DNA of 64,000 nucleotides, from NCBI RefSeq assembly GCF_900107795.1, contig NZ_FNRL01000019.1, positions 59,401 to 123,400 on the forward strand, written 5' to 3'. The position numbers were made by a program, and so were the translations under genes. Shown here piece by piece: positions 33,176 through 42,900 of this stretch. Numbering within the stretch: position 1 is the first letter of the stretch; each line of letters opens with the position of its first letter. The notes under the pieces were generated by a model. That model was not told the DNA's origin and did not search any database. It saw only the letters and a program-made list of their open reading frames with translations. This DNA comes from Chitinophaga terrae (ex Kim and Jung 2007) (GTDB lineage: Bacteria > Bacteroidota > Bacteroidia > Chitinophagales > Chitinophagaceae).

Positions 33176-33841
33176 GTGTGTAATAAAACAAGTAAGAACT
33201 TGGAAAATTATCCATCACGACTCAGAAATGCTGCCGACCGGTTTTTGACGCTGATCAAAACCAAAGGACCGCTGTCTGCCGCCGAACTGGCCAGTGAATT
33301 GGGTATTACAAGCGAAGGTGCCCGATTACAACTGTTAAAACTGGCAGAAGAAGGTCTGCTGCAAGCCGAGAGTATCTCTAAAGGCGTAGGCCGCCCTGTC
33401 CAGAAATGGAGCCTTACCGCCGCCGGTAACGCCCGCTTCCCGGACGCACATACCGAACTCACCCTCCAGTTTATACAAACAATAAAAAATGTACTGGGTA
33501 AAGAAGCCCTGGAACATGTAGTGAACGCCAGGGAAAAAAATCAGTTCGAAAAATACAGTAAAGCCCTGGACGGAGTAACCGGCCTGGAAAACAGGCTTAC
33601 CTCCTTTGCGGCCATCCGTTCTACGGAAGGATACCTGGCCGAATGGAGAAAAGAAGGAGATACCTACTACTTTATAGAAAATCACTGCCCGATCTGCTGC
33701 GCCGCCACAGAATGTGATAATATCTGTACCTCAGAAATGAGAACATTCGTGAACATCCTCGGTGAAGAGCTGAATGTTTCCCGGATGGAGCACATCATCA
33801 ACGGCGCCAGGAGATGCGTATACAAGATCCAGGCTCCCTGA
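33176..33841 (+). CDS. sufR: SufR-like Fe-S-sensing transcriptional regulator
   Basis: A 221-residue DeoR/ArsR-like winged-helix protein. The HTH is at about 30-70 (GPLSAAELASELGITSEGAR). The C-terminal part has the SufR cysteine set: Cys171, Cys174, Cys175, Cys180, Cys184 in ENHCPICCAATECDNIC, and Cys214 in GARRCVYKI. SufR of cyanobacteria and mycobacteria binds an Fe-S cluster and represses the suf operon. Placement divergent to suf supports the same role. The start is GTG 33176; no in-frame ATG lies near. Confidence 0.87.
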   Translation: MCNKTSKNLENYPSRLRNAADRFLTLIKTKGPLSAAELASELGITSEGARLQLLKLAEEGLLQAESISKGVGRPVQKWSLTAAGNARFPDAHTELTLQFIQTIKNVLGKEALEHVVNAREKNQFEKYSKALDGVTGLENRLTSFAAIRSTEGYLAEWRKEGDTYYFIENHCPICCAATECDNICTSEMRTFVNILGEELNVSRMEHIINGARRCVYKIQAP

Positions 33842-33846
33842 TCCCG

Positions 33847-34263
33847 TTATTTTAATATCAACACCAGGGTACCGGCAATAATCAATCCGGCCCCTACCGC
33901 CGTTTTCAGCGTTATATGCTCCTGCAGGAAAACAGCCGCCAGTATGATCGTAAGAGCTACGCTCAGTTTGTCTACCGGCGCCACTTTCGATACTTCTCCT
34001 ACCTGCAGGGCCTTAAAATAAAAGATCCAGGAACATCCCGTTGCCAGTCCTGATAACACGAGGAACAGGATACTATGCCTGGTCAGCGCACCGGCAGATT
34101 TCAATTCTCCCCTGGCCAGTACAATCGCCCAGGCCATAACCAGGATAATGATGGTCCTGATAGCCGTTGCCAGGTTAGAAGGAATATCGGCCACCCCGAT
34201 CTTGGCAAAGATCGCCGTAAGGGCCGCGAAAAAGGCCGATAACAATGCGTATATCCACCACAT
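33847..34263 (-). CDS. EamA-domain half-size transporter
   Basis: A 138-residue membrane protein with about five hydrophobic segments and one EamA (DMT) domain; typical EamA transporters have two such domains and ten TMs. The single-domain form probably works as a dimer, as in EmrE-like small transporters. The segments LLSAFFAALTAIFAKIG, SWIFYFKALQVGEVSKVAPVDKLS and GAGLIIAGTLVLIL are family-typical. Its start lies two bases from the stop of the adjacent GNAT gene, and its stop is five bases from that of sufR (convergent). Confidence 0.82.
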   Translation of the reverse strand: MWWIYALLSAFFAALTAIFAKIGVADIPSNLATAIRTIIILVMAWAIVLARGELKSAGALTRHSILFLVLSGLATGCSWIFYFKALQVGEVSKVAPVDKLSVALTIILAAVFLQEHITLKTAVGAGLIIAGTLVLILK

Positions 34264-34265
34264 AA

Positions 34266-34757
34266 CTAAATTTTATATCCAAGGATCTTTAAACTTCTGG
34301 GTACGCCATCCAGCACCGCTACGTCAGGCAGGTTCGCCCACTCCCTGAACCCCGTTCTCTCAAACAATTTAATACTGGGTTCATTATGGGCGAAAATAAA
34401 CCCCAGCAACGTATGCACTTCATATTTCGGCGCTACTTCAATCGCATATCGCAGGATCTCTTTCCCCCAACCTTTTCCCCTCGCAGATTCGGCCAGGTAA
34501 ATACTCAGTTCCACAGTTCCGTTATAGGCTGGTCTTCCGTAAAAAGACTGGAAACTCATCCAGCCTACATTTTCTTCTCCATTATCTATCATCCATAATG
34601 GCCTCCTGGCGTCATGCGCTTCAAACCAGGGGATACGGCTTTCTACGCTCACCGGGCTGGTATCTGCTGTTACCATTCTACCCGGCACCGTACTGTTGTA
34701 AATCTCGACGATGCGCGGCAGATCCGCTAATGTGGCCGTCCTGAACTGTAAACTCAT
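34266..34757 (-). CDS. GNAT acetyltransferase (phosphinothricin acetyltransferase-like)
   Basis: A 163-residue GNAT protein. The acetyl-CoA loop is in the segment SARGKGWGKEILRYAI, with Q/RxxGxG/A form, followed by FIFAHNEPSIKLFERTGF. The opening LPRIVEIYNSTVPGRMVTAD and PVSVESRIPWF resemble phosphinothricin N-acetyltransferase (PAT/Bar-like). The substrate may be an amino-acid analogue or unknown. The start is ATG 34757; an ATG at 34793 would overlap the upstream GNAT gene. Confidence 0.78.
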   Translation of the reverse strand: MSLQFRTATLADLPRIVEIYNSTVPGRMVTADTSPVSVESRIPWFEAHDARRPLWMIDNGEENVGWMSFQSFYGRPAYNGTVELSIYLAESARGKGWGKEILRYAIEVAPKYEVHTLLGFIFAHNEPSIKLFERTGFREWANLPDVAVLDGVPRSLKILGYKI

Positions 34758-34770
34758 ATGCTGTATCGTG

Positions 34771-35325
34771 TTAAAAAATCTCTTCTCTTGCATGGTCGCG
34801 GCGCAAACGGCTGTATAGCTCCGCGTCTACAAACTTCCCCTTCTCAAAAAATGCATCTCTCAAATATCCTTCATATTCAAACCCCAATCGCTTCAACAAC
34901 CGCGAAGATGCCGAATTAGCCGGATCTACAAAGGCTTCTATCCTGTTCAGTTCCATCTCTTCAAAGCCATATTGCAACAAGCCTTGTATAGCCGTTGTCA
35001 TAATCCCCTTACCCCAGTAAACCGGCATCAGGTCGTAACCCATTTCCGCTTTGTAATGCGTTTTGCTGATCCGGTGATAACCGCAGGTGCCTATCACTTC
35101 ATCCCTGCCTTCCAATGTTATCCCCCAACGCATTCCTTCTCCCTTTTCCAGGTTTTCCCTGAAAAACTGGATAATATGAGTGGCTTCGGTAATATTTGAA
35201 AAGGCGTCAATATCCATATACCTGGTCACTGATTCATCTGAAAACAACTTGAAAATAGCCGCTGTGTCTTTCTCTTCAATAGGTCTGAGTATTAATTCTC
35301 CGGTCCGGATAACAGGTAAATCCAT
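34771..35325 (-). CDS. GNAT acetyltransferase (RimJ/RimL-like)
   Basis: A 184-residue GNAT protein with the RimJ/RimL-type pattern: LILRPIEEKDTAAIFKL near the start, IGTCGYHRIS, GYDLMPVYWGKGIMTTAIQG (acetyl-CoA loop) and VDPANSASSRLLKRLGFEYEG. Such enzymes acetylate protein N termini or small amines. It forms a probable two- or three-gene unit with the second GNAT and the EamA protein. Confidence 0.82.
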   Translation of the reverse strand: MDLPVIRTGELILRPIEEKDTAAIFKLFSDESVTRYMDIDAFSNITEATHIIQFFRENLEKGEGMRWGITLEGRDEVIGTCGYHRISKTHYKAEMGYDLMPVYWGKGIMTTAIQGLLQYGFEEMELNRIEAFVDPANSASSRLLKRLGFEYEGYLRDAFFEKGKFVDAELYSRLRRDHAREEIF

Positions 35326-35395
35326 GATAATATCTCTTCGGGTTAGATAGCAGCAAAGCTAACTGATATAAATAAATTGTCCATGCCCCCGCCGA

Positions 35396-35442
35396 TTTTA
35401 ATCCCGCTTTAATCAATGCCGGTTCAAACTATCCTATTTTTG
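35396..35442 (+). promoter_or_regulatory. promoter and direct-repeat operator of the two-component genes
   Basis: Two direct repeats, TTTTAAT at 35396 and CTTTAAT at 35407, lie exactly 11 bp apart. A -7-like TATTTTTG follows at 35435-35442, about 18 bases before the ATG. The boxes start 39 and 28 bp upstream of the -7 element, the same phases as in the efflux operon promoter. This suggests autoregulation by the OmpR-type regulator. Confidence 0.6.
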
Positions 35443-35459
35443 CGGCAATCGGATCGAAT

Positions 35460-36143
35460 ATGAAAATACTGGTAATTGAAGATGAAGTAAAAGTAGGCGC
35501 CTTTATCAAACGGGGGCTGGAAGAGCATCATCACCAGGTGTTCGTGTACAATACGGCTATTGCAGGCCAGCAGGCCGCCCTGGAAAACGATCATGACCTC
35601 ATTATCCTGGACATCATGATGGCCGGGATCAATGGCATCACCCTCTGCCGTAACCTCCGGGCCCTGGATGTAAGTACTCCTATCCTCATGCTCACTGCGC
35701 TGAACACCACGCAGGATGTGGTAGACGGATTGAATGCCGGGGCTGATGATTATCTCGGCAAACCGTTTCATTTTTCTGAACTGGTAGCAAGAGTAAAGGC
35801 GCTATCCCGCCGGCAGGCGCCTTATTTTAAGGAAGAACCGGTGCTGTCGTTAGCCGACCTGCAGTTGAATACCCAAACCAAACTGGCAACAAGGGAAGGG
35901 AAGGAGATCGTACTCACAGCCAAAGAATACTCCCTGCTGGAACTATTCCTTAAAAATACAGGCAAAGTGCTGTCCCGCGCCCTGATAGCCGAATCCGTAT
36001 GGGGACTCGAATTCGACACCGGCACCAATACCATTGATGTATATGTTAACTACCTGCGGAACAAAATTGAAAAAGGTTTCAGCGGCGATAAACTGATCCA
36101 TACCGTAGTGGGTATGGGATATGTCATGAAGGAGAAAAAATGA
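35460..36143 (+). CDS. OmpR/PhoB-type response regulator of the metal-efflux operon
   Basis: A 227-residue regulator. The receiver domain runs from 1 to about 120, with acidic residues EDE near the start, phospho-Asp51 in LIILDIMMAG, and the switch Lys in DDYLGKPFHF. The winged-helix DNA-binding domain covers about 130-225 (LTAKEYSLLELFLKNTGKVLS, TNTIDVYVNYLRNKIEKG, TVVGMGYVMK). It overlaps the kinase gene start by four bases (ATGA). Adjacent genes encode an HME-RND efflux pump, so this is likely a CusR/CzcR-type metal-response regulator. Confidence 0.9.
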   Translation: MKILVIEDEVKVGAFIKRGLEEHHHQVFVYNTAIAGQQAALENDHDLIILDIMMAGINGITLCRNLRALDVSTPILMLTALNTTQDVVDGLNAGADDYLGKPFHFSELVARVKALSRRQAPYFKEEPVLSLADLQLNTQTKLATREGKEIVLTAKEYSLLELFLKNTGKVLSRALIAESVWGLEFDTGTNTIDVYVNYLRNKIEKGFSGDKLIHTVVGMGYVMKEKK

Positions 36144-37510
36144 AAATAAAACATCGTTTATCCTTACAGTTTACCTGGATTTCAGGTATTATCCTGAGCA
36201 TTGCGTTTTTGCTGATATACCTGTTGTCGGCCAACTCTGTACAGAACAGCTTTTATAAACTGTTGCAGATGCGGGCTCTTGTTACCGCCCAGGTTTACCT
36301 GGAAAAGGATGAACTGACGAAAAAGAAATTCCTGGAAATCGAGAAAAGCTACCGTGAAAAGATCCCTGACGAATCCGGGAGCATTTATGACCAGGACAAC
36401 AACCCCGTATTCATAGAACAATCCAGGTTTAACTGGCCTGTTTCATTGCTCGAAACCATCAGGAAAAAAGAGATCTACCGCTTCAGACAGGGAGAAACAC
36501 TGGGCCTGGGTATCTATTACCCCGACAACCAGGGCGATTTTGTAGTGATCGTCACGGCCCGCAACAGCATGGGCGTTCAGCAACTGGCGTACCTGCGCTG
36601 GATGCTGATCGTTATGTTGCTGGCAGCGTTGCTGATCACCTACTTCATGGGCCAGTGGTACGCTACCAAAGCGCTGGCGCCTATCAACGGGATCAACAGG
36701 CAGGTAAGGAAGATCAGGAGCAATAACCTGCATCTGCGTGTGGAAGCCGGTCAGAATAAAGACGAGATCGCCGAACTGGCTACCAACTTCAACGGACTGC
36801 TGCAACACCTCGAGCAGGCCTTTGACCTGCAACGCACCTTTGTATCCAATGCCTCGCACGAACTTCGTACTCCGCTTACTACCATTATCGGCGAAATTGA
36901 GGTAACGCTGCAGCATGAACGGAAAATTGAATACTATAAAGAAACCCTGCATACTTTACTGGGAGAATCGGAAAAGCTAAAAGTGATCACCGATAGCCTG
37001 CTTCAGCTTACCACTATAGATTCTATCCTGACCGGCGGAAACGCTGAGAAGATCAGGTTGGATGAATTGCTCTGGGAACTACAGGCCCAATGGAAGACGG
37101 CTAATCCCCCTTCCAGGCTGACCGTAAAACTGGCAGGCATGCCGGCAGACGAAGACCGGCTGTGCATCTACGGCAACCGGCGTTTGCTGGTAGTGGCTTT
37201 ACAGAATATCATCAGGAATGGCTTTAAGTTTTCTTTCAACCAGGAAGTAACTGCCTTGTTAACCTGTACGGAAGATGGGATTGTATTGTCGATCAGCGAC
37301 CGTGGTATAGGCATTGCACCGGAAGACCTGGAAAATATTTTCCTCCCCCTTTACAGGGCCGAAAACGCGCATTCGTTTGAAGGGCATGGCATCGGGCTTT
37401 CCATGTCGCGCAAGATCTTCCAGATACACCGCGCAACCATCGCTGCCAGCAGCGTATTAAACCAGGGAACCACCTTTAATATCTTCTTCTCCAGGCATCT
37501 CAAATTCTAA
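36140..37510 (+). CDS. sensor histidine kinase of the metal-efflux operon
   Basis: A 456-residue kinase. TM1 is at about 10-30, followed by a periplasmic sensor of ~120 residues and TM2 at about 153-173, then a HAMP domain (ATKALAPINGINRQV...). HisKA has the phospho-His in SNASHELRTPLTT. The HATPase has N box NIIRNGFKFS, G1 DRGIGIAPEDL and G2 GHGIGLSMSRK. The layout and operon position match CusS/CzcS-type sensors. The ligand metal is not fixed by sequence. Confidence 0.9.
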   Translation: MKIKHRLSLQFTWISGIILSIAFLLIYLLSANSVQNSFYKLLQMRALVTAQVYLEKDELTKKKFLEIEKSYREKIPDESGSIYDQDNNPVFIEQSRFNWPVSLLETIRKKEIYRFRQGETLGLGIYYPDNQGDFVVIVTARNSMGVQQLAYLRWMLIVMLLAALLITYFMGQWYATKALAPINGINRQVRKIRSNNLHLRVEAGQNKDEIAELATNFNGLLQHLEQAFDLQRTFVSNASHELRTPLTTIIGEIEVTLQHERKIEYYKETLHTLLGESEKLKVITDSLLQLTTIDSILTGGNAEKIRLDELLWELQAQWKTANPPSRLTVKLAGMPADEDRLCIYGNRRLLVVALQNIIRNGFKFSFNQEVTALLTCTEDGIVLSISDRGIGIAPEDLENIFLPLYRAENAHSFEGHGIGLSMSRKIFQIHRATIAASSVLNQGTTFNIFFSRHLKF

Positions 37511-37562
37511 TTTTGTTTTAACCTGGTTCTAATAGGCAGCTAATAGCCTGGTGTCATCTTTG
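37505..37562 (+). promoter_or_regulatory. direct-repeat operator and promoter of the czcCBA-type operon
   Basis: Four 7-bp boxes have starts at exact 11-bp steps: TTCTAAT 37505, TTTTAAC 37516, TTCTAAT 37527 and AGCTAAT 37538. A -7-like CATCTTTG lies at 37555-37562, and the ATG is at 37581. OmpR/PhoB-type regulators commonly bind tandem sites with one-helical-turn spacing. The same box type and phase occur before the regulator gene. The first box overlaps the kinase stop codon. Confidence 0.65.
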
Positions 37563-37580
37563 CAACCGTAAAACGATTGT

Positions 37581-38861
37581 ATGTTCACCAGACTAGCATT
37601 AAGTACCTACCTTGTACTGTTTGCTGTGCTCTTCAGGTCTGAGGCCCGGGCGCAAACAACAGACACACTGCACCTTACACTTCCGGATGCCGAGCAACAA
37701 CTGTTGCAAAAGAACATTCCCTTATTGGTTCAGAAGTATAGCATCGACTCTGCAAAAGCGGGGATCATCACCGCACGGCTATACGATAATCCGCAGGTAA
37801 CCTTCGAAAATGTGCTGTACAGCCATACGGAGAAAAAGTGGTTCGACCTCGGTTATACCGGGCAGAATACCCTGCAGGTACAACAACTCATCAAACTGGC
37901 GGGTAAACGCAATAAAGCCGTGAAACTGGCGCAGAGCGGGGTAAAGCTGAGCGAATACGAATTCTATGACCTGCTGCGTACGCTCAGGTTTTCGCTCCGC
38001 GATAACTTCTACGATCTCTATTATAAACAACAGTCTCTATCTACCTATCAAAACCAGGTCGCCTTCCTGCAAAAAGTAGTAAAAGCGTTTACAGAACAGA
38101 AAGAATCCGGGAACATCGCACCCAAAGAAGTGATCAGGATCAAGTCATTGCTTTATGACCTGCAACATGACCAGTTGCAACTGCAGGAAGATATCCGGCA
38201 AACAGTTTCCGACCTGGCCCTGTTGATCCGCATTCCCGCAACTGTTTATATCGTACCTGAGTTGCCTGCACAAACAGGGAAACCGCCCGTACTGCAATAC
38301 AGCTACGAAGCGCTGCTGGATACCGCCCGGCATAACAGGTACGACCTGAAAATAGCCCGGGAATCAGTGAACTACAGCCAGTTGAACCTGCGCCTGCAAA
38401 AAGCAATGGCAGTTCCCGACCTGCAGGTTGGTTTTGCTTATGATAAGCAGGGCAACTTCGAAAGGAATTACAACGGCTTGAATATATCCATGCCTTTACC
38501 TTTCTTCAACAGGAACCAGGGTAACATAAAAACCGCAAAAGCGCTGGCAGAAAGCAGCAAGGCGCAGCTGCAGGGGCAGGAAGATCAGCTCTCGCACGAA
38601 GTGGCGCTAAGCCTGGAATCGGCGCTCCGTACGGAAAAGCTGCTGGAAGATTTTGATCCGGATTTCGGAAACGATTATACGAAAATGATGACGGAGGTAG
38701 AAAAGAATTTCAAGTCAAGGAACCTGGGATTGCTGGAGTTCCTGGACCTCTACGACGCTTACCGCTCCAATGTGCTTAAAATGAACGAGCTGAAATACAA
38801 CAGGCTTCACGCACTGGAAAATATCAACTACAGCACCGGTTCACAACTATTTCATCCCTGA
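37581..38861 (+). CDS. TolC/CzcC-type outer-membrane efflux protein
   Basis: A 426-residue outer-membrane factor. The signal peptide is residues 1-25 (ending SEARA). The OEP family pattern follows: two halves of long helices with beta segments, for example NPQVTFENVLYSH, AVPDLQVGFAYDKQGNF and MPLPFFNRNQGNI. It forms the outer-membrane channel of the tripartite pump with the adaptor (14 bases downstream) and the RND transporter. Confidence 0.9.
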   Translation: MFTRLALSTYLVLFAVLFRSEARAQTTDTLHLTLPDAEQQLLQKNIPLLVQKYSIDSAKAGIITARLYDNPQVTFENVLYSHTEKKWFDLGYTGQNTLQVQQLIKLAGKRNKAVKLAQSGVKLSEYEFYDLLRTLRFSLRDNFYDLYYKQQSLSTYQNQVAFLQKVVKAFTEQKESGNIAPKEVIRIKSLLYDLQHDQLQLQEDIRQTVSDLALLIRIPATVYIVPELPAQTGKPPVLQYSYEALLDTARHNRYDLKIARESVNYSQLNLRLQKAMAVPDLQVGFAYDKQGNFERNYNGLNISMPLPFFNRNQGNIKTAKALAESSKAQLQGQEDQLSHEVALSLESALRTEKLLEDFDPDFGNDYTKMMTEVEKNFKSRNLGLLEFLDLYDAYRSNVLKMNELKYNRLHALENINYSTGSQLFHP

Positions 38862-38875
38862 TTAAATATTCTAGC

Positions 38876-39976
38876 ATGCAGATCAAAAATCAATACTACT
38901 ATATATCTACAATTGTTGTTTTACTGTTTAGTTACGGCTGCGGCAGCAGGAATGCGGACCAGCAACCCTTTGAATGGAAGCTGACCGATTCCCTGCTCCG
39001 TACGCTCGTTGTAGATACGGCTACAACGAGGTCGGTGGAATCAGAAATCCTGCTTACCGGCAAGATCTCCGCCAACGAGGATAAGACGGCGCGTATCTTC
39101 CCTATGGTGAGCGGCATTGTGACGGAGGTAAAAGTACACTCGGGCGACTACGTGCAGAAGGGACAGGTGCTGGCAATTATCAAAAGCCCTGAAATGGCCA
39201 ATTATACAGCAGACGAAAGGATTTCGGACAACGATATGAGAATGGCGAAACGGGACCTGGAAGTTGCGGAATCGTTCTATAAAAGCGGTCTGAACTCGCA
39301 ACGCGACTATGAAGAGGCGAAGCGGAACTATGATAAGGCGGAAGCGAATTTCAAACGTTCCAAAGCTATCCTGGATATTAATGGCGGCAACCATTATGGT
39401 AAGTATGCGGTGACGGCCCCCGTGCCAGGTTTCATCATCAGCAAAAAAGCCGCTGAAAGTATGCAATGGAGGCCGGATAACAGCGATCCTATTTTTGTAG
39501 TGGCCGACCTGCACAATGTCTGGGCAATGATCAACGTATTTGAATCGGATATTTCCAGCATCCGGGAAGGCGACCAGGTGCAAATGAGCACCCTGTCGTA
39601 CCCCGACAAAACTTTTACAGGCACCATCAACAAGATCTATAATGTGCTGGATCCCGACAATAAAGTAATGAAAGCAAGAGTGATCATTGATAACCCCGAT
39701 TACCTGCTGAAGCCGGAAATGTTTGTGAGGGTAAAAGCAAAAAGACATACAGACAGCAACGTGGTAAGCATCCCTTCGCGGGGCATCATCTTCGACCACG
39801 ACAAATATTATGTACTGGTAAAAACAGATACCGCCAGGGGAGTGAGGATCCAGGAAGTGAAAATTGATAAAACCGTGGAAGGAAGGGCCTATATCTATTC
39901 AGGACTTAAAGAGGGCGACAAAGTTATTGCTTCCCGCCAGGTATTTATTTACGAAACGCTGAAAGATCAGCAATAA
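38876..39976 (+). CDS. CzcB-type RND periplasmic adaptor (lipoprotein-like)
   Basis: A 366-residue membrane fusion protein. The N terminus has a hydrophobic segment ending in SYGCGS, a lipobox-like site with Cys at about 22. The lipoyl/barrel-sandwich halves (VTEVKVHSGDYVQKGQVLAI and VTAPVPGFIISKKA) flank a helical hairpin (ADERISDNDMRMAKRDLEVA). A beta-barrel and membrane-proximal domain follow. The adaptor links the RND pump to the outer-membrane factor. No His/Met-rich metal-binding N terminus is visible. Confidence 0.9.
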   Translation: MQIKNQYYYISTIVVLLFSYGCGSRNADQQPFEWKLTDSLLRTLVVDTATTRSVESEILLTGKISANEDKTARIFPMVSGIVTEVKVHSGDYVQKGQVLAIIKSPEMANYTADERISDNDMRMAKRDLEVAESFYKSGLNSQRDYEEAKRNYDKAEANFKRSKAILDINGGNHYGKYAVTAPVPGFIISKKAAESMQWRPDNSDPIFVVADLHNVWAMINVFESDISSIREGDQVQMSTLSYPDKTFTGTINKIYNVLDPDNKVMKARVIIDNPDYLLKPEMFVRVKAKRHTDSNVVSIPSRGIIFDHDKYYVLVKTDTARGVRIQEVKIDKTVEGRAYIYSGLKEGDKVIASRQVFIYETLKDQQ

Positions 39977-39992
39977 CCTAAAGCCCAACTAT

Positions 39993-42900
39993 ATGAATAA
40001 GTTTATTAAGAAGGTGCTGGCCTTTTCGCTGATCCATAAGTATTTTATATTTTTTGCGGCAGGGGTGCTGGCAGTTGCGGGATACATCAGTTTTAAGCAG
40101 ATCGGCGTAGATGCGTTCCCGGATGTAACCAATACCTCCGTCACCATCATCACGCAATGGCCGGGGCGAAGCGCAGAAGAAGTGGAGAAGTTTGTTACCC
40201 GCCCTATAGAAATAGCCATGAACAGGGCCCAAAAGAAAACGCATATCCGGTCTTCCTCCTTGTTTGGACTCTCCGTTGTAAAAGTGATCTTCGACGATGA
40301 TGTAAACGATACCTTCGCCAGGCAGCAGATCAATAACAACATCGCATCTGCCAACCTCCCGGATGGAATAGACCCCGAGATCGAACCTCCTTATGGCCCC
40401 ACCGGGGAGATTTACAGGTATACCCTGCAGAGTAATCAACTATCCGTTCAGGAACTGAAAACCTTGCAGGACTGGGTGATAGAACGCAACCTGCTGGCAG
40501 TTCCGGGCGTAGCCGATATCGTGAGCTTCGGGGGAGAAGTGAAGATCTACCAGGTGACCATCAATCCAGATAAAGCCATTCAATACGATATTACGGCCCA
40601 GGAAATGTTCCAGGCGCTTTCTAAAAGCAATATCAACGTGGGCGGAGACGTGATCGTTAAAAATGAGCAGGCCTACGTGGTAAGAGGTATAGGTATCCTG
40701 AACAATGTAGATGAGATCAAAAACATCATTGTTGATCACATCAACGGATCGCCTATCCTGGTGCGGGATGTGGCGGAAGTAACGGTCTCCTCGCTTCCGC
40801 GTTTGGGCCAGGTGGGCAGAGACGCGGACTACGACGCCGTGGAAGGCATCGTGGTAATGCGGAAAGGAGAAAATCCTGCCGTGGTAATTGATGCGCTGAA
40901 GGAAAAAATAGCAGAACTGAACAGCCGGGTGTTGCCTGAGGATGTGAAGATCAAACCTTTCTATAACCGCGAAGACCTCATAGAATACAGTACCCATACG
41001 GTATTGCACAATATGATAGAGGGGATCATCTTTGTAACGGTGATCGTGTTCCTCTTTATGGCCGACTGGCGTACTACCATTATTGTTTCTATCGTTATCC
41101 CGCTGGCATTATTGTTTGCCTTTATCTGTTTGCGGCTTAAAGGAATGAGCGCTAACCTGCTGTCGATGGGGGCGATCGATTTCGGGATCATCATAGACGG
41201 AGCGGTAGTGATGATGGAGGGCATCTTCGTGGTGCTCGACCGGAAGGCGCACCAGGTGGGGATGGAGCGGTTCAATAAGCTCAGTAAACTGGGCATGATC
41301 CGCAAAGCCTGCATGGAAAACGGCAAAGGCATCTTCTTTGCAAAATTGATCATCATCACCGGTTTATTACCCATCTTCACTTTTGAAAAGGTAGAAGGAA
41401 AGATGTTCTCGCCGCTGGCCTGGACATTAGGATTTGCGCTCCTGGGGGCCCTGATACTGACCTTCACACTGGTGCCGGCGCTGGCCAGCGTAATGTTGAG
41501 AAAGAATGTCAGGGAAAAACACAATCCATTCCTGGAATTTATACAGCGTACCACGTTGCGCATTTTCAATTACTGTTTCAGGCACAGGAGGCTGGTGTTC
41601 AGTCTTTCTATGGTGGCGCTGGCGATAGGTCTTTACTGCTTTAAGTTCCTGGGAACAGAATTCCTTCCCCAGCTGAACGAAGGGGCTATCTATATCCGTG
41701 CTACGGGCCCGTTAAGTACTTCGCTGGAAGAATCGGTGAAAATAGCCAATGATATCAGGAAGAAGCTGCTCACCTTTCCCGAGGTGAAACAGGTGTTGTC
41801 GCAAACCGGCCGGCCTAACGACGGTACGGATGCTACAGGCTTTTATAATGTAGAATTCCATGTAGATATTTACCCCGAGAAGCAATGGAAAAGCCGGTTG
41901 TCGAAGGCCCGGCTGATCGAGAAAATGAATGAGAAGCTGGAAGGCATCCCGGGCATCACGCTTAACTTTTCCCAACCTATTATGGATAACGTGGAAGAAG
42001 CGGTATCGGGGGTAAAAGGATCTATAGTCGTGAAGTTGTTTGGAGATGATTTTAAACTGATAGAAGAGAAGGAAGAAGAGATAGAGAAGATATTGAAAAC
42101 AGTGCATGGGATAGAAGACCTGGGTATCCTGCGCAACCTGGGCCAGCCGGAGCTGCGCATTAACCTGGATCAGCAGAAGATGGCCTTGTATGGGGTGACG
42201 ACAGAAGATGCCAACTCGGTAGTGGAAATGGCGATAGGAGGAAAGGCGGTGACAAGGATATACGAAGGAGAGAAGAGTTTTGACCTGCGGATCAGGTATC
42301 CTGAAAACTTCAGGGAAAACGAGAGCGCTATCGGCAACCTGTCTATTCCCACATTGCGGGGCAATAAGATCCCGTTGAAAGAGATTGCTGATATCCAGTA
42401 TATCGTTGGTCCCAGCATGATCTACCGCGACAAGCATATGCGGTATGGAGCTATTAAATTCTCTGTGCGGGGAAGGGATCTGGGTAGTACCATTGCAGAG
42501 GCGCAGCATAAAGTGGGTAAGGCCATCACTTTACCCAAAGGCTATAACCTTGAATGGGCGGGCGATTTCGAGAACCAAGAGCGGGCAACCAAACGATTGA
42601 TGCAGGTAGTGCCTATCAGCTTGTTGTTGATATTCCTTATCCTGTTCATCCTTTTCGGCAAAGTGAAAGATGCGCTGCTTGTGCTGAACAATGTGCCGTT
42701 CGCCATCATAGGAGGCATTTTCTCACTGATGTTGACGCATACGAACTTCAGTATTTCTGCAGGGATAGGGTTTATTGCGCTGTTTGGGATCTGTGTGCAG
42801 AATGGAGTGATCCTGTTATCGAAGTTCAAGACGAATATGCGAACGATGACGCATAATTCCAATTTCAGTTTGTCGCATGCTATATTGGATGGAGTAGGGG

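Noticed and set aside
41712..42509. 265-codon frame opposite the CzcA-type gene
   Set aside because: Antisense shadow of a conserved RND transporter.
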